A stretch of 40,888 nt of DNA from Apophysomyces variabilis. Its lineage: Eukaryota; Mucoromycota; Mucoromycetes; Mucorales; Mucoraceae. The notes under the pieces were generated by a model. That model searched no databases, was not told where the DNA came from, and saw nothing but the letters and a program-made list of their open reading frames with translations. The position numbers were made by a program, and so were the translations under genes. Location of the stretch: positions 1 through 40,888 of the forward strand of contig MZZL01000378.1 in assembly GCA_002749535.1 (NCBI GenBank), given 5' to 3'. The stretch's first letter is position 1; every line of letters starts with the position of its first letter. Shown piece by piece: positions 10,507 to 21,899 of this stretch.

Positions 10507-10864
10507 TGTCATGCCTGCAAAGTTGTAGTGACACAAACCTTTTGCTCAGATTAGTCTTGATCCAAAAATAGTAAACCTTTAACGCTTCAGCCTTCACTAC
10601 AAAAGAGCAACATCTCCAAGAGTACCATGCTCAGCAAAATCATTACATAATCTCTTGCCTGTTTATTTTACTTATTTCGAATGCTCAGCTGTATCAGCAT
10701 TATTACAATTAAATTTAGAAAAAATATAAATATCTATGAATTTGCTTAGCAATAAAGACAATCATCCATTTATTCTCTATCTCTCTTGTTACTCTTGATC
10801 CCCAGTGGGTTTGACCTTTGCCAGAAAGAAAACCCAGATCAGGAAGAAAATACTATGCACAACA
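10507..10864 (+). repeat. 5' LTR of element B
   Basis: TGTCATGCCTG... to ...CACAACA, 358 bases, pairing with 21267-21624. It has a TATAAATA box at about 10726-10733 and AATAAAG (10751) as a possible polyadenylation signal. Confidence 0.88.
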
Positions 10865-10866
10865 AT

Positions 10867-10878
10867 TGGTAGCTGATG
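10867..10878 (+). other. Primer binding site of element B
   Basis: TGGTAGCTGATG, two bases after the LTR; predicted partner a tRNA ending CATCAGCTACCA, probably initiator tRNA-Met. Confidence 0.7.
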
Positions 10879-10879
10879 C

Positions 10880-11830
10880 AAGATCATATCTATGAAGAAC
10901 AAATTGACAATTTAATACTGAGTACCATTGAAGCATTTGAGAAACTAAGCATGTCAAGCCAACCCAGTATGGAAGATATGATTACCCTGATGGCCCAAGC
11001 TTTCTAGAAGGCCATGCAGATGAATGACAAGACAACAGGCATGGTGACCAAGATGCATGCCCGCCAACTAGAAACTTATAGTAGAGAATGTAATGCGGCT
11101 ATCATCGATGGATAGTTGTGATCAGTGGAACGCTATGCTGAATTTCTGGAAGCTGATTCAGACTAGCAAATGCGTTATGCCATTACCCTTTTATGGGAAA
11201 GAGCTGACATGTGGTGGCGTAGACTTGAGCAGTTGGAAGAAGAGCCAAGGACATGAGGATCCTTTAAGCGCCGTTTGAACAAAGAATTCTGCCTGGTATT
11301 CACTCTCCAAATAGCTCATGACAAGATAGTGGAGTTACAGCAAACTGGTTCAATTGAAGCATATGTTGACGAATTTCAGAACATCCAGTTGAAGATTCCC
11401 AATATGACCAAAGAAGAGGCTATGGACTGAAGAAAGAAGTCAGGGTCCATATGTTAATGTGAGAACCAGAATCCTTAGATAGAGCCATTCATGCTGCCTT
11501 GGCCTATGAGAGCAGAAGGCATGTGGGACAAATGGTTGTCATGAATGAAGTCTATTAGGAATCTACCTCAACTTCTCAACCTGAACCTATGGATCTGGAT
11601 GCTATTACTAGCTGATCAAGCAGAACAACGCCCAACGCTCATCGCACAGACCTGGTATGTTACTGGTATAACAAGAAAGGTTATATCTATCACAATTGCT
11701 GATCCTGCCTTGCAAGAATCTGCGAGAAGATCAAGGAACTTGATGAAGAATATGACTGAAAACATCAAGGTTTTCAGCCAGCACAGCTGTGAAGGGAGGT
11801 CAGCTATGCATGATAGAAGAAAAATCCTCC
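10880..11830 (+). pseudogene. Gag of element B, decayed
   Basis: Frames read with stops and shifts. The recognisable Gag core runs VERYAEFLEADSD, ITLLWERADMWWRRL, SFKRRLNKEFC, then GSIEAYVDEFQNI (about 11120-11390). A degenerate zinc knuckle CYWYNKKGYIYHNC (about 11657-11698) has lost its second Cys and its His to Tyr; both are G to A or C to T changes. Stops include TAG at about 11006 and 11114 and TGA near 11428. No continuous frame remains. Confidence 0.65.
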
Positions 11831-13343
11831 TCTGAGGCAAGTACCAAGAAAGTATCAGAAAAGGAATCAATCGAAATTAATAAAGAAGTATCTTCCTTAT
11901 ATATGTCTGCTATTGATGATATGATGCTTGAGGACATCAGAATGGACCAAGAACATTTAAACTCACTGAATTCAATCAAGCCCAGGGAACTGCTCCTTTA
12001 TACCATCAAGTGTAATGGGAGAGAAGCCACAGCACTGCTAGACACAGGCGCGGGATCCTCATATATTGCTCTATAGTTAGCCCAAGGCCTAATAGCATAT
12101 GAAGTACACAGGAAGTAGAAATGGCAGGCGGGCACAGAATCAGAGTAAATGTGAAGGTTTCTATAGAACTCTGTATGGAGGGTAGATTCCAGCAACAATG
12201 GGACGCCTATATACTTGACACTAAGTTTGATCTAATTCTCAGACAAGACTGGTTCAAACATGTAAAACCAGAACCTGACTGAGAACTGAATAGCTAGAAA
12301 ATATGCCATGAAGAACAAACGTACATATTGCAACCCAAATATACTCATCATGTTCCTGAACTGTCATACTTGATATCTGGCTGGCAATTCCAGCACATGA
12401 ACTATAAGAAACAAACCAAAGAAGCATACCTCCTATACTTGATGAACGATGCTGTGAAGGATATGAATGGATCATTTGACAACTTGATCAAGCAGTACTC
12501 TGATATTTTCAAGGATATACTCTCTGGTCTGCCGCTAGAACGCAAAGTGGAACATGTTATTGATACTGGAGATGCTGCACCAATCAATCGACCACCTTTC
12601 AAAATGAGCCTGAAAGAACTGGACAAACTCTGTAAGCAATTAAAGGAACTTACTGACCTTCACCTTATCCATCAAAGTACATCCCCTTGGGGAGCTCTGG
12701 TTTTGTTTGTTTATAAGAAGGACAGCTCTATGTGTCTCTGTATCAATTACAGGGCTATCAATCAAGTCACATGTCATAATTCTCACCCTTTACTGCATAT
12801 CAATGAATGTCTCAAATGGTTGGGTGGTGCAAAGTATTTCTCCAGCATTGACCTCAAGAGTGGCTACTACCAGGTCCGTATACACCTGGAGGATGTCCCT
12901 AAAATAGCTTTTAACACTTGATATGGCTCATACAAGTTTTTGGTACTGCCTTTCAGTTTAACTAATGCTCCGCCAACATTCCAATGGTTGATGAACTCTG
13001 TGCTCAGAGATTACTTGGACAAATTCGCTCTGGTCTACTTAGATAACATTCTAATCTACAGTAGAATGCCCGAAGAACATCAAGAACATGTTCGTTTAGT
13101 ACTGGACAAATTATAAGAAGCAAAGCTATATGCCAATCTCAAAAAGTGTGAATTCAATAAATCTGAATTGGAGTTCATAGGTTTCTAGGTCTCTGCCTAA
13201 GGAATACTTCTAGCAGCAAGCAAGATCAAAGTGATCCAAGACTGGCCCCAACCTACAAACGTCTAAGAGGTGCGTCAATTCATTGGTCTCAGTTCCCATT
13301 ACAGAAGGTTCATTCGCAATTTCTCAAGCATCACATCGCCTTT
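11789..13343 (+). pseudogene. Protease and reverse transcriptase of element B, first part of pol
   Basis: The protease active site LLDTGAGSSYIAL lies at 12030-12075, followed by stops. From 12328 a long open piece (197 codons) runs through the pre-RT segment (HVIDTGDAAPINRPPF) into RT, with FSSIDLKSGYYQVRI, then after a [15 protein letters not shown] and YLDN at 13036-13047, where the second catalytic Asp of the usual YLDD has become Asn. The connection helix reads FIGLSSHYRRFIRNFSSITSPF and stops where element D begins. After D the frame resumes at 18900. A TAA in KL*EAKL and TAGs further on are further damage. Confidence 0.78.
13339..13343. repeat. Target site duplication of D, left copy
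   Basis: CCTTT immediately before D's LTR; the identical CCTTT follows the other LTR at 18900-18904. Confidence 0.85.
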
Positions 13344-13695
13344 TGATGTATAAAACGAAAATAACAGAATGCTCAAAATAAGCGAGACTGAAAAAGATGT
13401 TCTTTATTTCACGAATGACTGTTCTCTTTAAATATCTTTAGAAACGCGTGCGGGTAAAAGCAGGTTGGGGTAGTTACTAATATCTTTTGTAAAATCTGTA
13501 TGATCGGTAATGACACATTAATCTTCTGTCTTTTGATATTCTATGTCCGCTAGGGTCCCAGCAACAGATGAATAGATTATAAAGATGTTAGTGTAACCTG
13601 ATCTATACAGGCATTATAGCTGATATGTTCACTGACAGTCTAGACCTGATGTTTTATCCACTGAATATAGTGATGTAATCATGTCAGATATGACA
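13344..13695 (-). repeat. 3' LTR of element D
   Basis: On the minus strand TGTCATATCTGAC... to ...TTTATACATCA, 352 bases. Compared with the other LTR there are seven differences, each at a CpG or CpA (or complement). Confidence 0.92.
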
Positions 13696-13848
13696 TTACC
13701 CCCCACCAGCTTCTTGACAGCATTGGAAAGATAGTAATTGATGTAGTAAAAGCATGGTTGAAAGTATTAGATAATAATACTGTGGCGCGTCGATAAAAAA
13801 CCTCAGAAAAAACCCAGTGGGAAAAAAGTGTAGAGGAAAAAGACTTGC

Positions 13849-16800
13849 CTACATGCGTTTGGTACATTTGGTAGTAGAAGGTCCTGATTGTTGGGCCTGT
13901 TTCCTTTTGCCAGTACCTGATCGGCGTTGCCAATACCTTTCAATGATAGCAGGATCGTTGAAATCCTCAGGGTTCTGCCAAGTATTTTCGTCGTCTTTGT
14001 AACCTTTCCATTTGACGAAGTACTGGTAGTGTCCTTTGCGCACTTCCCTATGATTGACGATGTTCTGCACTTCATAGTAGTCGTCTGAAACTACTGTGTC
14101 AGGTGAAATAAGTTTCATATGAGATGGTGCAACATCTCGTGGAAGCAACATGTTCTGCTCATCAACCAAAGTATAGCTGCCTCCTTTGTTCTGTCTCAGA
14201 ACAGTTAATGGTCCTTCATATCTTGGGTCTGTTTTGCTGCTTCTAGACACATTCACGATCATGACCTTGCTTCCAGGAGGAAATTCAACAATGCAATGAT
14301 TGCTGTCGAACTTGTTGCTTTGTTTATTCTGCATTGTTTTAATGTGTTCATGGATAGCAGGTATCACTACTCGTTCCATTTGTTTGAGGCGTTTGGTCAT
14401 TGCCCGAGTATCATCAGAAGTCTGTTGTACATTTCCCACTTTTACTTTATGATAGTCCTTGAAATTGTTTGGTTGACGGGCAAACATCAACGCAAAAGGA
14501 CGTGTGTTGTGCAAAGAGGAAATTTTCAGATTGATAGTAAGTTGTGTACTTGGTAAATACAAATCCCAATCTTGTTTCTTACCTTGCAATCTTTTGACAA
14601 CAACCTCTTTCATGGTTTTTACCCATCGTTCTGCAACGCCATTTGCGCGTGGATGATATGGTGTTACCAGTCTGTGGTCTATTCCTGAGTGTTCTGTAAC
14701 GAGTGTGATGACTTCGTTGACAAATTCAGTGCCATTGTCTGATTGCAGGACTTTCAGGAAACCATAGTCGCAGAATACTTGAATAAGTTGCCTAGTGACA
14801 GAAAGTGCGGATTTGTCTGGTAACACTCATAAAATGCAAAAGCGTGAAAATACATCAACCATAACTAATACAAAGTTATTACCATTGATAGTGGTGGTGT
14901 TGAAGTCACCAAGGTCAATAGCCCAGTGGTCTCCAGGTTGGTCTGCGGTTATGTGTCATAAGGGATGATAACCATGTTTTCTGATGTTGAATCATTGACA
15001 GTTAATACACTTGGCTACTGTGTTAAGTGTGTCTTGTTTGATAGTGCTCCAGTGGATCCCGTCACTGTGTAAAGCATTCACGATAGCATCTGAACCGAAA
15101 TGGCCAAGAAGATGCACTTTCTCCAGCAGTGATTGTCGTTCTGCTGTAGGAGGTGTCATATACTCGTGTGGTTTCAGTAAGCGTTGCGTGAGAACGTGTG
15201 TGGGAGTAGATGAAGGTGTTCCTGAATTGTCATAAGATGACGTGTTTGTGGAAATACCCCCCTCCGAAAATGGAACAGGTGGTGCAAACAGACGCGAGAG
15301 AGCATCCGGTAAAACGTTGGCGATGCCAGGACGATGTACCACACGGTAAGTATAATCACAAATGGTATCAAGCCAGTTGATCATCATTGGATTGGCAATT
15401 TCCTGGGTGTGCAGGTAAGTTAAAGCGCGATGATCAGTGTAGAGCGTGAATTTGTTACCCCAAAGAAATTTGTGAAACTTTTTGAGGGCGTAGACAACGG
15501 CAAGTAATTCACGTTGTGTGACAGAATAGTTGCGCTCTGATCGACTGAGGGAGCGTGCCATGAAACCGATGTAATGAATGCGGTTGTTAATGACTTGATA
15601 GAGGACAGCGCCAATACCGTCGTTGGATGCGTCTGTAGCAACCGAGAAGGGTTCATCCATGTTTGGATGGCTGAGGATAGGAGCTTTCACCAAAATTGCC
15701 TTGACACGCTTGAATGTATCAGTGTGCTGTGATGTCCAGAGGTTTTTAAGGCTACCAGCATTGCGTAATTTGTCAAGTGGTGCCGTAAGAGTGGAAATGG
15801 TAGGTATGTGCACTCGGAAGTAATTGACAAGTCCAAGAAACCTTTGAATATCTTTGCCTGTTTTGGGCTGTGGCCAAGTTTGGACGTTTGTAACCTTGCG
15901 CGGGTCAAGGCGAATACCATCTGCATCCACGCAGAAACCAAGTAAATAAACAGCGCGTTGTGCAAAGTGACATTTCTCTGGATTGAGTATGAGATTGACA
16001 GCAGTGAGACGGCGGATTGCATCTGCAACGTGTTCCGTGTGTTCTTCCAGTGTTTTGGAAAAGATGATGATATTGTCAACGAACGTAGTAACATAGTTAA
16101 GTCCGTGAAAGACATAATTCATGACGCGTTGAAATTTTGAGGAGATGGGTTTGAGTCTAAAAGGACAACCGCGGAACATGTATTGTATGCCATCGACAGT
16201 GAAGGCAGTTTTGTGTTGGTGAGGTTCATAAATTTGAAACCGATGAAAAGCATTTTTCAGGTCAAGTGTGGAGAACACTGTTGCGCCATGCATCTTCTGA
16301 AAGATGTCATTAATTAACAGAAGTGGGAAACGATCATCTGGAAGCAGATTGTTGATGTGGCGTGGGTCTAGGCAAGGTCATCTGCCTGTTAGATTGCCAT
16401 ACGCGTCCTTTTTCGGTGCGAAAGTTAGAGGGCTATTCCATCTGGTATTCACTGGTGCATGGGTGATGATGCCGTCAGTGAGCCATTTGTTCACTTGCTC
16501 TTGTAAAAGAGGTAGCAGTTTGTGGGGAAGATCGTATTGTCTTCAATAAGCAGTTTGGTTAGGTGGGGTGTCTAACCTGACAATAGATTCTGGAACGGTA
16601 CAGAATGAAGAGTTTGGTATTTTTAGATTTTCATCCAGCAAGGGTTGGATCGTTTTCATTAAAAGTGTGCGTTCAGTGGGGGTGCCAACTGGTGAATTGT
16701 TTGGCTCAAGGTCGTCTTGAGGTTCTTTAGTTTCCGGTGCTTTAGGTAAACTGGGTTGGTGCCAGCATACAGGTAAACTAATGAAGTGAATACCTAGGCG

Positions 16801-18498
16801 TGTCATAAGATCAGTACCAATGCAAATATTGGCGAGAGGATCATTTAGATCAAACACTTCGAAAGAGTGGTAGATTGTAATGTTATTGCAAACAATTTTA
16901 ATGGGTGGAGTCTTTCCAACACATGAAACAGATTTATCATGAGCTGCAAGTTTTATTGTCCCAGATTGGGGTAAAATTTTCCAACCATTGTTCAAACAAA
17001 GAGAACGGGAAACTGTGCTGATAGTAGCACCAGAGTCCAAGAGAGCTCGTAATTTTAGGTCCTGTAAAGTGATAGGCACATAGTAAGAACCGGTTTTTTG
17101 GAATGAGTATTCCCGATCAAATGTGTGTAACTTACACATATTGCAAGAATCTGCGATGGCAGCGTCAATTTCTTCAGTGATCATCTCGATGTCTTCTTTG
17201 TCTTTTTCCTCATTCTGAATGTTGTTGGCAGGTGTTTTCTGAACCTGTGTTGTACGGATTGCCATGGACTTGCTGGAGCTGTTTGGAGCACCGTTACACT
17301 GATGGCCGTGGGACCATGTTGCACCATAACCTTTGTAGCACAATTTAATATTGGCGGGAACTGAAGAGGCCCATGTTGTTGAGGAAGGTTGGGGTGTATT
17401 TCCCCCAGCAACTGAAGAAGGGCGTGCCAACTTGTCAACCCGTTGACCTGGTTGCATAGTTCGTAGTGTCTCTTGTAAAACCCTGCATTCGTTTGTAGAA
17501 TGCGATCCTTTACTGTGCAGACGGCAGTGCAAATCGTTGTGTTGAACAACGCGTGAAATAGATGGTTTCTGGCTCTTGTCCTCCAAATGACCCAGGTGTT
17601 GACCGTTATGCTTTTTGAGTATAACCTGAGAGTAGAGTGCTCGAGCCATTGAGGCTGCCTGGTCCACTATGCACCTTTGTTCGGCCGGCAGGTTCACTTG
17701 AGCAAGCTTGACTTGCTGACAGAGTTCTGGAAGCAAAGAATTGGTAAAAAGAATGGCCATTACAGGATCGTCTTTGACACCAGCTTCATGACAGGCTTTA
17801 TGAAATTGATCTGTATACTTCTCGACCGATTCAGCTCTTGACATGCGCATACTGATCAATTTCTGGGTGAAATTGGCTTGTCTCTCAGCATCGTTTATGC
17901 TATACTTTTGTAGTAAAGCGTTATGGGCATAGGACCAAGGCTGGTGGGGCATTCTTCGGAGATGTGCATCAAACCATGAGCGTTGCTCAGGGGACAGTGT
18001 GCGTGGCAATAGGCGGTGCCAATTGTCATTAAGTTCTTGACCATAGGAAATTACGATGTCTTCAAACTTGTCGAGACATTCTTGAATGGAAGTAAATACA
18101 GTCTTCGTTTGGTCAACGACATTGCCAGTCCATTGCAAGAGGGGAAGTTCCTTTGGGACCACATATGGAGCACGGTACACTGTATGCTTGGGTTTTTCCT
18201 TGACGCTAATAAGCTTCTTCCTTGTTTCCACCAACATGTCTAGGTCTTAGCTTTTTTCCTGGTAAGCTCTATGAGCTGCTTCTTTTTCTTCTGATGTAAT
18301 TGCCAGCGAAGCAATTCTTTCACTCAACTCCATTAACTGCAGAGAGACTTCCTCAATGGATGCAGTAATTCTTTGATTGACAGAGGACTGGCCAGGGTGG
18401 GAGTCGCCGCTAGTACCAATGGATTGAGATTCGATGTCCATGTCAGATGGCAAGGGCTTGAATGGTGATAAAGGGCTTGAAGGTTGCGATTGCGACAT
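13849..18498 (-). pseudogene. Gag-pol polyprotein of chromovirus D (single 1,549-codon frame with six stops)
   Basis: From ATG 18498 one frame runs to TAG 13849-13851. In order: Gag N-terminus with Ser/Pro-rich start (18247-18498); Gag core (about 17650-18150); two zinc-knuckle-like motifs, HCRLHSKGSHSTNEC and CYKGYGATWSHGHQC (about 17290-17530); protease LLDSGATIS (about 17020-17046); RT with FSTLDLKNAFHRF and FVDN at 16072-16083 instead of FVDD; complete RNase H (TDASNDGIGAVLYQ, DALSRLF); integrase with HHCC zinc site, DLGDF, SDNGTEF and GVAERWVKTMKE; and a chromodomain (YFVKWKGYKDDENTWQ). In-frame stops: TAA 18247, TGA 16543, 16378, 14992, 14956 and 14827. All fit single C to T changes (CAA or CGA). 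Fused gag-pol is usual in chromoviruses. The chromodomain likely steers integration to marked chromatin. Confidence 0.9.
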
Positions 18499-18547
18499 GC
18501 TTCAGAAAACAAAGAAAAAAAAAGGGATAGTATTCGCTTAAAAAAAA
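18248..18547 (-). other. Leader and primer-binding region of D, no TGG-type site
   Basis: This range overlaps the start of gag; the point of interest is 18499-18547. Just inside the 5' LTR the minus strand reads TTTTTTTAAGCGAATAC instead of the TGGTAGCTGATG seen in A, B, C and at 28378. No complement to a CCA-ended tRNA is evident. Priming may use another mechanism, such as self-priming known in some chromovirus relatives; this is inference. Confidence 0.35.
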
Positions 18548-18899
18548 TGATGTATAAAACGAAAATAACAGAATGCTCAAAATAAGCAAGACTAAAAAAG
18601 ATGTTCTTTATTTCACGAATGACTGTTCTCTTTAAATATCTTTAGAAACGTGTGCGGGTAAAAGCGGGTTGGGGTAGTTACTAATATCTTTTGTAAAATC
18701 TGTATGATCGGTAATGACACATTAATCTTCTGTCTTTTGATATTCTGTGTCCGCTAGGGTCCCAGCAACAGATGAATAGATTATGAAGATGTTAGTGTAA
18801 CCTGATCCATACAGGCATTATAGCTGATATGTTCACTGACAGTCTAGACCTGATGTTTTATCCACTGAATATAGTGATGTAATCATGTCAGATATGACA
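18548..18899 (-). repeat. 5' LTR of element D
   Basis: 352 bases, pair of 13344-13695; right flank CCTTT at 18900-18904. Confidence 0.92.
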
Positions 18900-21138
18900 C
18901 CTTTGATGGATCTTACCAAGAGCACAGGTGTGAAGCGATGCTCTATCACATAGACTGCAGCTTGTCAGAAAACATTTGAGGAGATCAAGGAACATATGAC
19001 CAATGCACCAGTATTATAGCCTCTGAACACAGACTGACCATTCATCATTGAGACTGATGTATCAGACTATGGTGTTAGTGCAGTGTTGTTGCAAGAAGAT
19101 GAATATAGCGTCTGACACCCTATTGCATTTGAATCCAAAAAGTTCTCCCTGGCAGAAAAGAATTATCCTGCGCAAGAGAGGGAACTGCTAGCAATCCTGC
19201 ATGCATTGAAATCATGGAGATGTTTTGTGGAAGGTGGACCTTACATTATCTACACAGACCACCATCCTCTGCGTTATTTCTGGACCCAAAAGAAACTGAC
19301 CCTATGACTTACTCAGTGGATGGCAGACCTTGAAATGTTTGATCTAGATATATAATACAAGCCCAGCCAGGAGAACCATGTCCCAGACGCACTATCCCGA
19401 TGTCAAGACCACCTAGATGAATCACAAGAAGCTGACTTAGAGCCTCAATATGTTTATGGTGCACAACTGGTTCCTCATTTCAACTGGCCAAAGTTTTACG
19501 CATATCCCAAGGAAGAATGGCCTGAAGATCTAAAAGAAGTCCTGTTGAAAAACGAGAAACATTTTGAGTTCAAGGATAGTAAGGTGTTCTGCAAGGTCAA
19601 GATTGATAGCAAGATCTATAAGGTCCACTACATGCTCTATGCCAAGCAAACAGACTTGGTTAACAGTTACCACAATAGTTTCAGGCATCCCAGTCAGCTC
19701 ACAATGTTTGATATGATGTGCAAGCATTGGTGGTGGCCAGATATACAGTTGGATATCAATAACTGGATAGCAAAATGCCCACAATGTCAACTTGCAGCAA
19801 ACCCAGAGCACAATATACATCATGTACCCATGAAACCTTTAGAGGTTCCACCTGCCTTCTCTCGTTGGCATCTTGATTTCATCAGTGAACTTCCCATGAC
19901 TCTGAATGGTAATCAGTGGCTTCTCACAGCAGTTGACTATGCAACGAATTGGCCAATTGCTCATGCTGTCCCAAATGCAACTGGTGAAGCAATCGCTACT
20001 TTCATTTATGAAGAAATCCTGATGCATTTTGGTTGCCCTGAAGAAATCTTGACTGATTGCAGTGTAAATTTCATGTCCAAGGTGGTTGCAATGTATAACG
20101 CCAAGGTCCACACAAATCACAAGTTCATCTTGGCTTTCCATCTATGAACCAATGGTAAATGCGAATGGTTAAATGGCACATTCAAGAAGATGCTTTGCAA
20201 ATATGTCAATGGTGCTGTCCATCGCTAGGACGATTATATTGATACTGCTCTTTGGGCATGCTGAATCTGAAAACATTGCACAACTTAATTCAGTTCTTTT
20301 TACTTGACCTATGGCTATGAACCTCGCTTACCTAGTAATCCTTTGTGTCCCTTTATAGATACCATGACTGAAACTGATCTGTAGATTATTGCTGAAGATG
20401 GCCTGTCTTATTTGTGTAAATTATGTGAAGCACGCAACACTGCAGCAGATCAAGTACACAAAGTCAGCTCACAAGACAAAGTGTCATATTTCGACATACA
20501 CACAGACCAATAAACGTCTTCACATTACCTAAAGCAGTAATTAAAAGAAGAATAAAGTGGAGATCGTAAAAAAGACTTCTTCCTGAACCTGAAGTTGATC
20601 TGACACAATAACAGTCTGAAACCTGTTGAATAAAGACACAGTCCAGACTCAGGAACTCAGAGATAACCTCTTTACCATGACTAAACGAAAATCTACCATT
20701 GGCTATCCCAATGAAAAACTTTTCTTCGTCATGAATATGTTTACTGATTGGTTTATTATCTGTGTCAAAGAAACTACGATCTAATAACTGCTCACAGTAT
20801 AAATAAGACTTGGAATCTAATCTTAATAAAAAAAACTCTTTTCTCGAGTCTCAAGGATTTATTCTTGTTATCCATTTTTTATCTTAAATTTCCCTCAGAT
20901 TCTACACAAAGAACAATGGGATGCTACCATGACACACCAAGAATTTGACATTGGAAATCATGTGCTTCTATGCCATAAAAGTCATTATGGCCTAAAATTC
21001 CAATGGATGGGACCTTATGTAGTGGTTGATACCAACCCTGACACCAACATTTACAAGATTGAATCTGTCGATAGCACTCCATACAATTCTTGGGTCCATA
21101 CAGATAGATTGAAACTGGCCCTCGGTGACAAATTCTAA
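18900..21138 (+). pseudogene. RNase H and integrase of element B, second part of pol (split by solo LTR F1)
   Basis: The frame resumes after D. RNase H: VSDYGVSAVLLQEDE (about 19055-19100), YIIYTDHHPLRYF and VPDALSRC (about 19385-19405). Integrase: zinc site with HPSQLTMFD...CKHWWW and CPQC (about 19685-19795), core RWHLDFISELPM, LTDCSVNF and NGKCEWLNGTFKK (about 19865-20185). A 200-codon piece (19545-20147) is uninterrupted; TAA, TGA and TAG stops flank it. Solo LTR F1 splits the coding sequence inside codons reading QDKEQWDATM; deleting it with one CAAAG restores frame. The C-terminal integrase tail (20929-21138) reads NHVLLCHKS... with a WMGPYVV element and ends in TAA. There is no chromodomain, so B belongs to a different gypsy lineage from D. 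Confidence 0.8.
20482..20906 (+). repeat. Solo LTR F1 inside B's integrase
   Basis: 425 bases, TGTCATATTTCG... to ...GATTCTACA, flanked by a perfect CAAAG duplication (20477-20481 and 20907-20911). A second copy (F2) lies at 32203-32626. No F internal sequence is present, so it arose by LTR-LTR recombination. It contains a TATA-type box (AGTATAAATAAG, about 20796-20807) and AATAAA at 20826-20831. Orientation is assumed from these signals. Confidence 0.88.
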
Positions 21139-21254
21139 TCTGTTTGATACCATCTAGCAATTTCTCGCGCTCAAAACTGTCAAGAGATTGAACACGCCCT
21201 ATTGGCTCTGCTTGCTGGTGTTTCTGAAGTTGATTGAGGACGACTAACATTTTC

Positions 21255-21263
21255 AGAGAGGAG
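21255..21263 (+). other. Polypurine tract of element B
   Basis: AGAGAGGAG just before the 3' LTR at 21267; primes plus-strand DNA synthesis in this family. Confidence 0.65.
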
Positions 21264-21266
21264 TAA

Positions 21267-21624
21267 TGTCATGCCTGCAAAGTTGTAGTGACACAAACGT
21301 TTTGCTCAGATCAGTCTTGATCTAAAAACGGTAAACCTTTAATGCTTTGGCCTTTACTACAAAAGAGCAACATCTCCAGGAGTACCATGCTCAGCAAAAT
21401 CATTACATAATCTCTTGCCTGTTTATTTTACTTATTTTGAATGCTTGGCCATATCAGCATTATTACAATTAGATTTAGAAAAAATATAAATATCTATGAA
21501 TTTGCTTAGCAATAAAGACAATCATCCATTTATTCTCTATCTCTCTTGTTACTCTTGATCCCCAGTGGGTTTGACCTTTGCCAGGAAGAAAACTCAGATC
21601 AGGAAGAAAATACCACACATGACA
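21267..21624 (+). repeat. 3' LTR of element B
   Basis: 358 bases, pair of 10507-10864, ending CACATGACA. Followed directly by the resumed 5' LTR of C. Confidence 0.88.
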
Positions 21625-21883
21625 GAAGTACATTAGTACTACCTTTCTTCACTGTGCGTCAAATGCTCTCAATGTGAGTTATAACAAGTATTATTACACA
21701 ATAACAGAAGTCTTTATGACTCATTAATGATCAGCTCTTAGAAAATAACATAGTATATATATCTTAGAAGTAGAAGCAAAATAAAGATCATCATCTATCT
21801 ATTTTATTATCTTGCAAATCTTCTATTATTGTTCCCATTATTACCTGGCCATTGGTATTTCAGCTCAGCATATAATGATGACA
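21625..21883 (+). repeat. 5' LTR of element C, remaining 259 bases
   Basis: Continues the LTR broken at 10506; matches 26620-26882. It ends GATGACA, two bases before the primer binding site. Confidence 0.85.
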
Positions 21884-21885
21884 TT

Positions 21886-21897
21886 TGGTAGCTGATG
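21886..21897 (+). other. Primer binding site of element C
   Basis: TGGTAGCTGATG after the LTR and two spacer bases, identical to that of B. Confidence 0.7.
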
Positions 21898-21899
21898 TC

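Larger units (their letters stand above)
13344..18899 (-). mobile_element. Chromodomain Ty3/gypsy element D, structurally complete
   Basis: Two 352-base LTRs (13344-13695 and 18548-18899) flank a single gag-pol frame, and a perfect 5 bp duplication (CCTTT) flanks the element. Total length is 5,556 bases. The LTRs differ at 7 positions, all transitions, so this is the youngest full element here. The polypurine tract is GGTGGGGGG on the minus strand beside the 3' LTR (13698-13707). A second, more mutated copy (D2) starts at 38778. Confidence 0.93.
10507..21624 (+). mobile_element. Ty3/gypsy LTR retrotransposon B, nested in C and host of D and solo LTR F1
   Basis: LTRs of 358 bases at 10507-10864 and 21267-21624 differ at about 20 positions, all but one of them transitions. 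The primer binding site is at 10867-10878 and the polypurine tract AGAGAGGAG at 21255-21263. The flanks GGAG/GAAG may be a worn target duplication. The pol gene is interrupted by D at 13344-18899 and by a solo LTR at 20482-20906. Without these B is about 5.1 kb. Domain order gag, protease, RT, RNase H, integrase. Confidence 0.85.

Noticed and set aside
12002..12626. Minus-strand open frames opposite B's protease and RT
   Set aside because: Shadows of the plus-strand pol; no motif.
14296..14556. Plus-strand open frame opposite D's integrase, with a similar one at 39731-39988
   Set aside because: Conserved only because it is the antisense of the conserved integrase; it has no start context or recognisable product of its own.
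13849..18498. Stop-codon reassignment or programmed read-through to explain repeated in-frame TGA
   Set aside because: TAA and TAG also occur at such places in other elements, and D against D2 shows the TGAs come from CGA by transition, so mutation explains them better.
20748..20948. Open frame in LTR F1 and the matching one at 32468-32671 in F2
   Set aside because: They lie within a solo LTR, include its promoter-like region and end differently in the two copies; not a gene.
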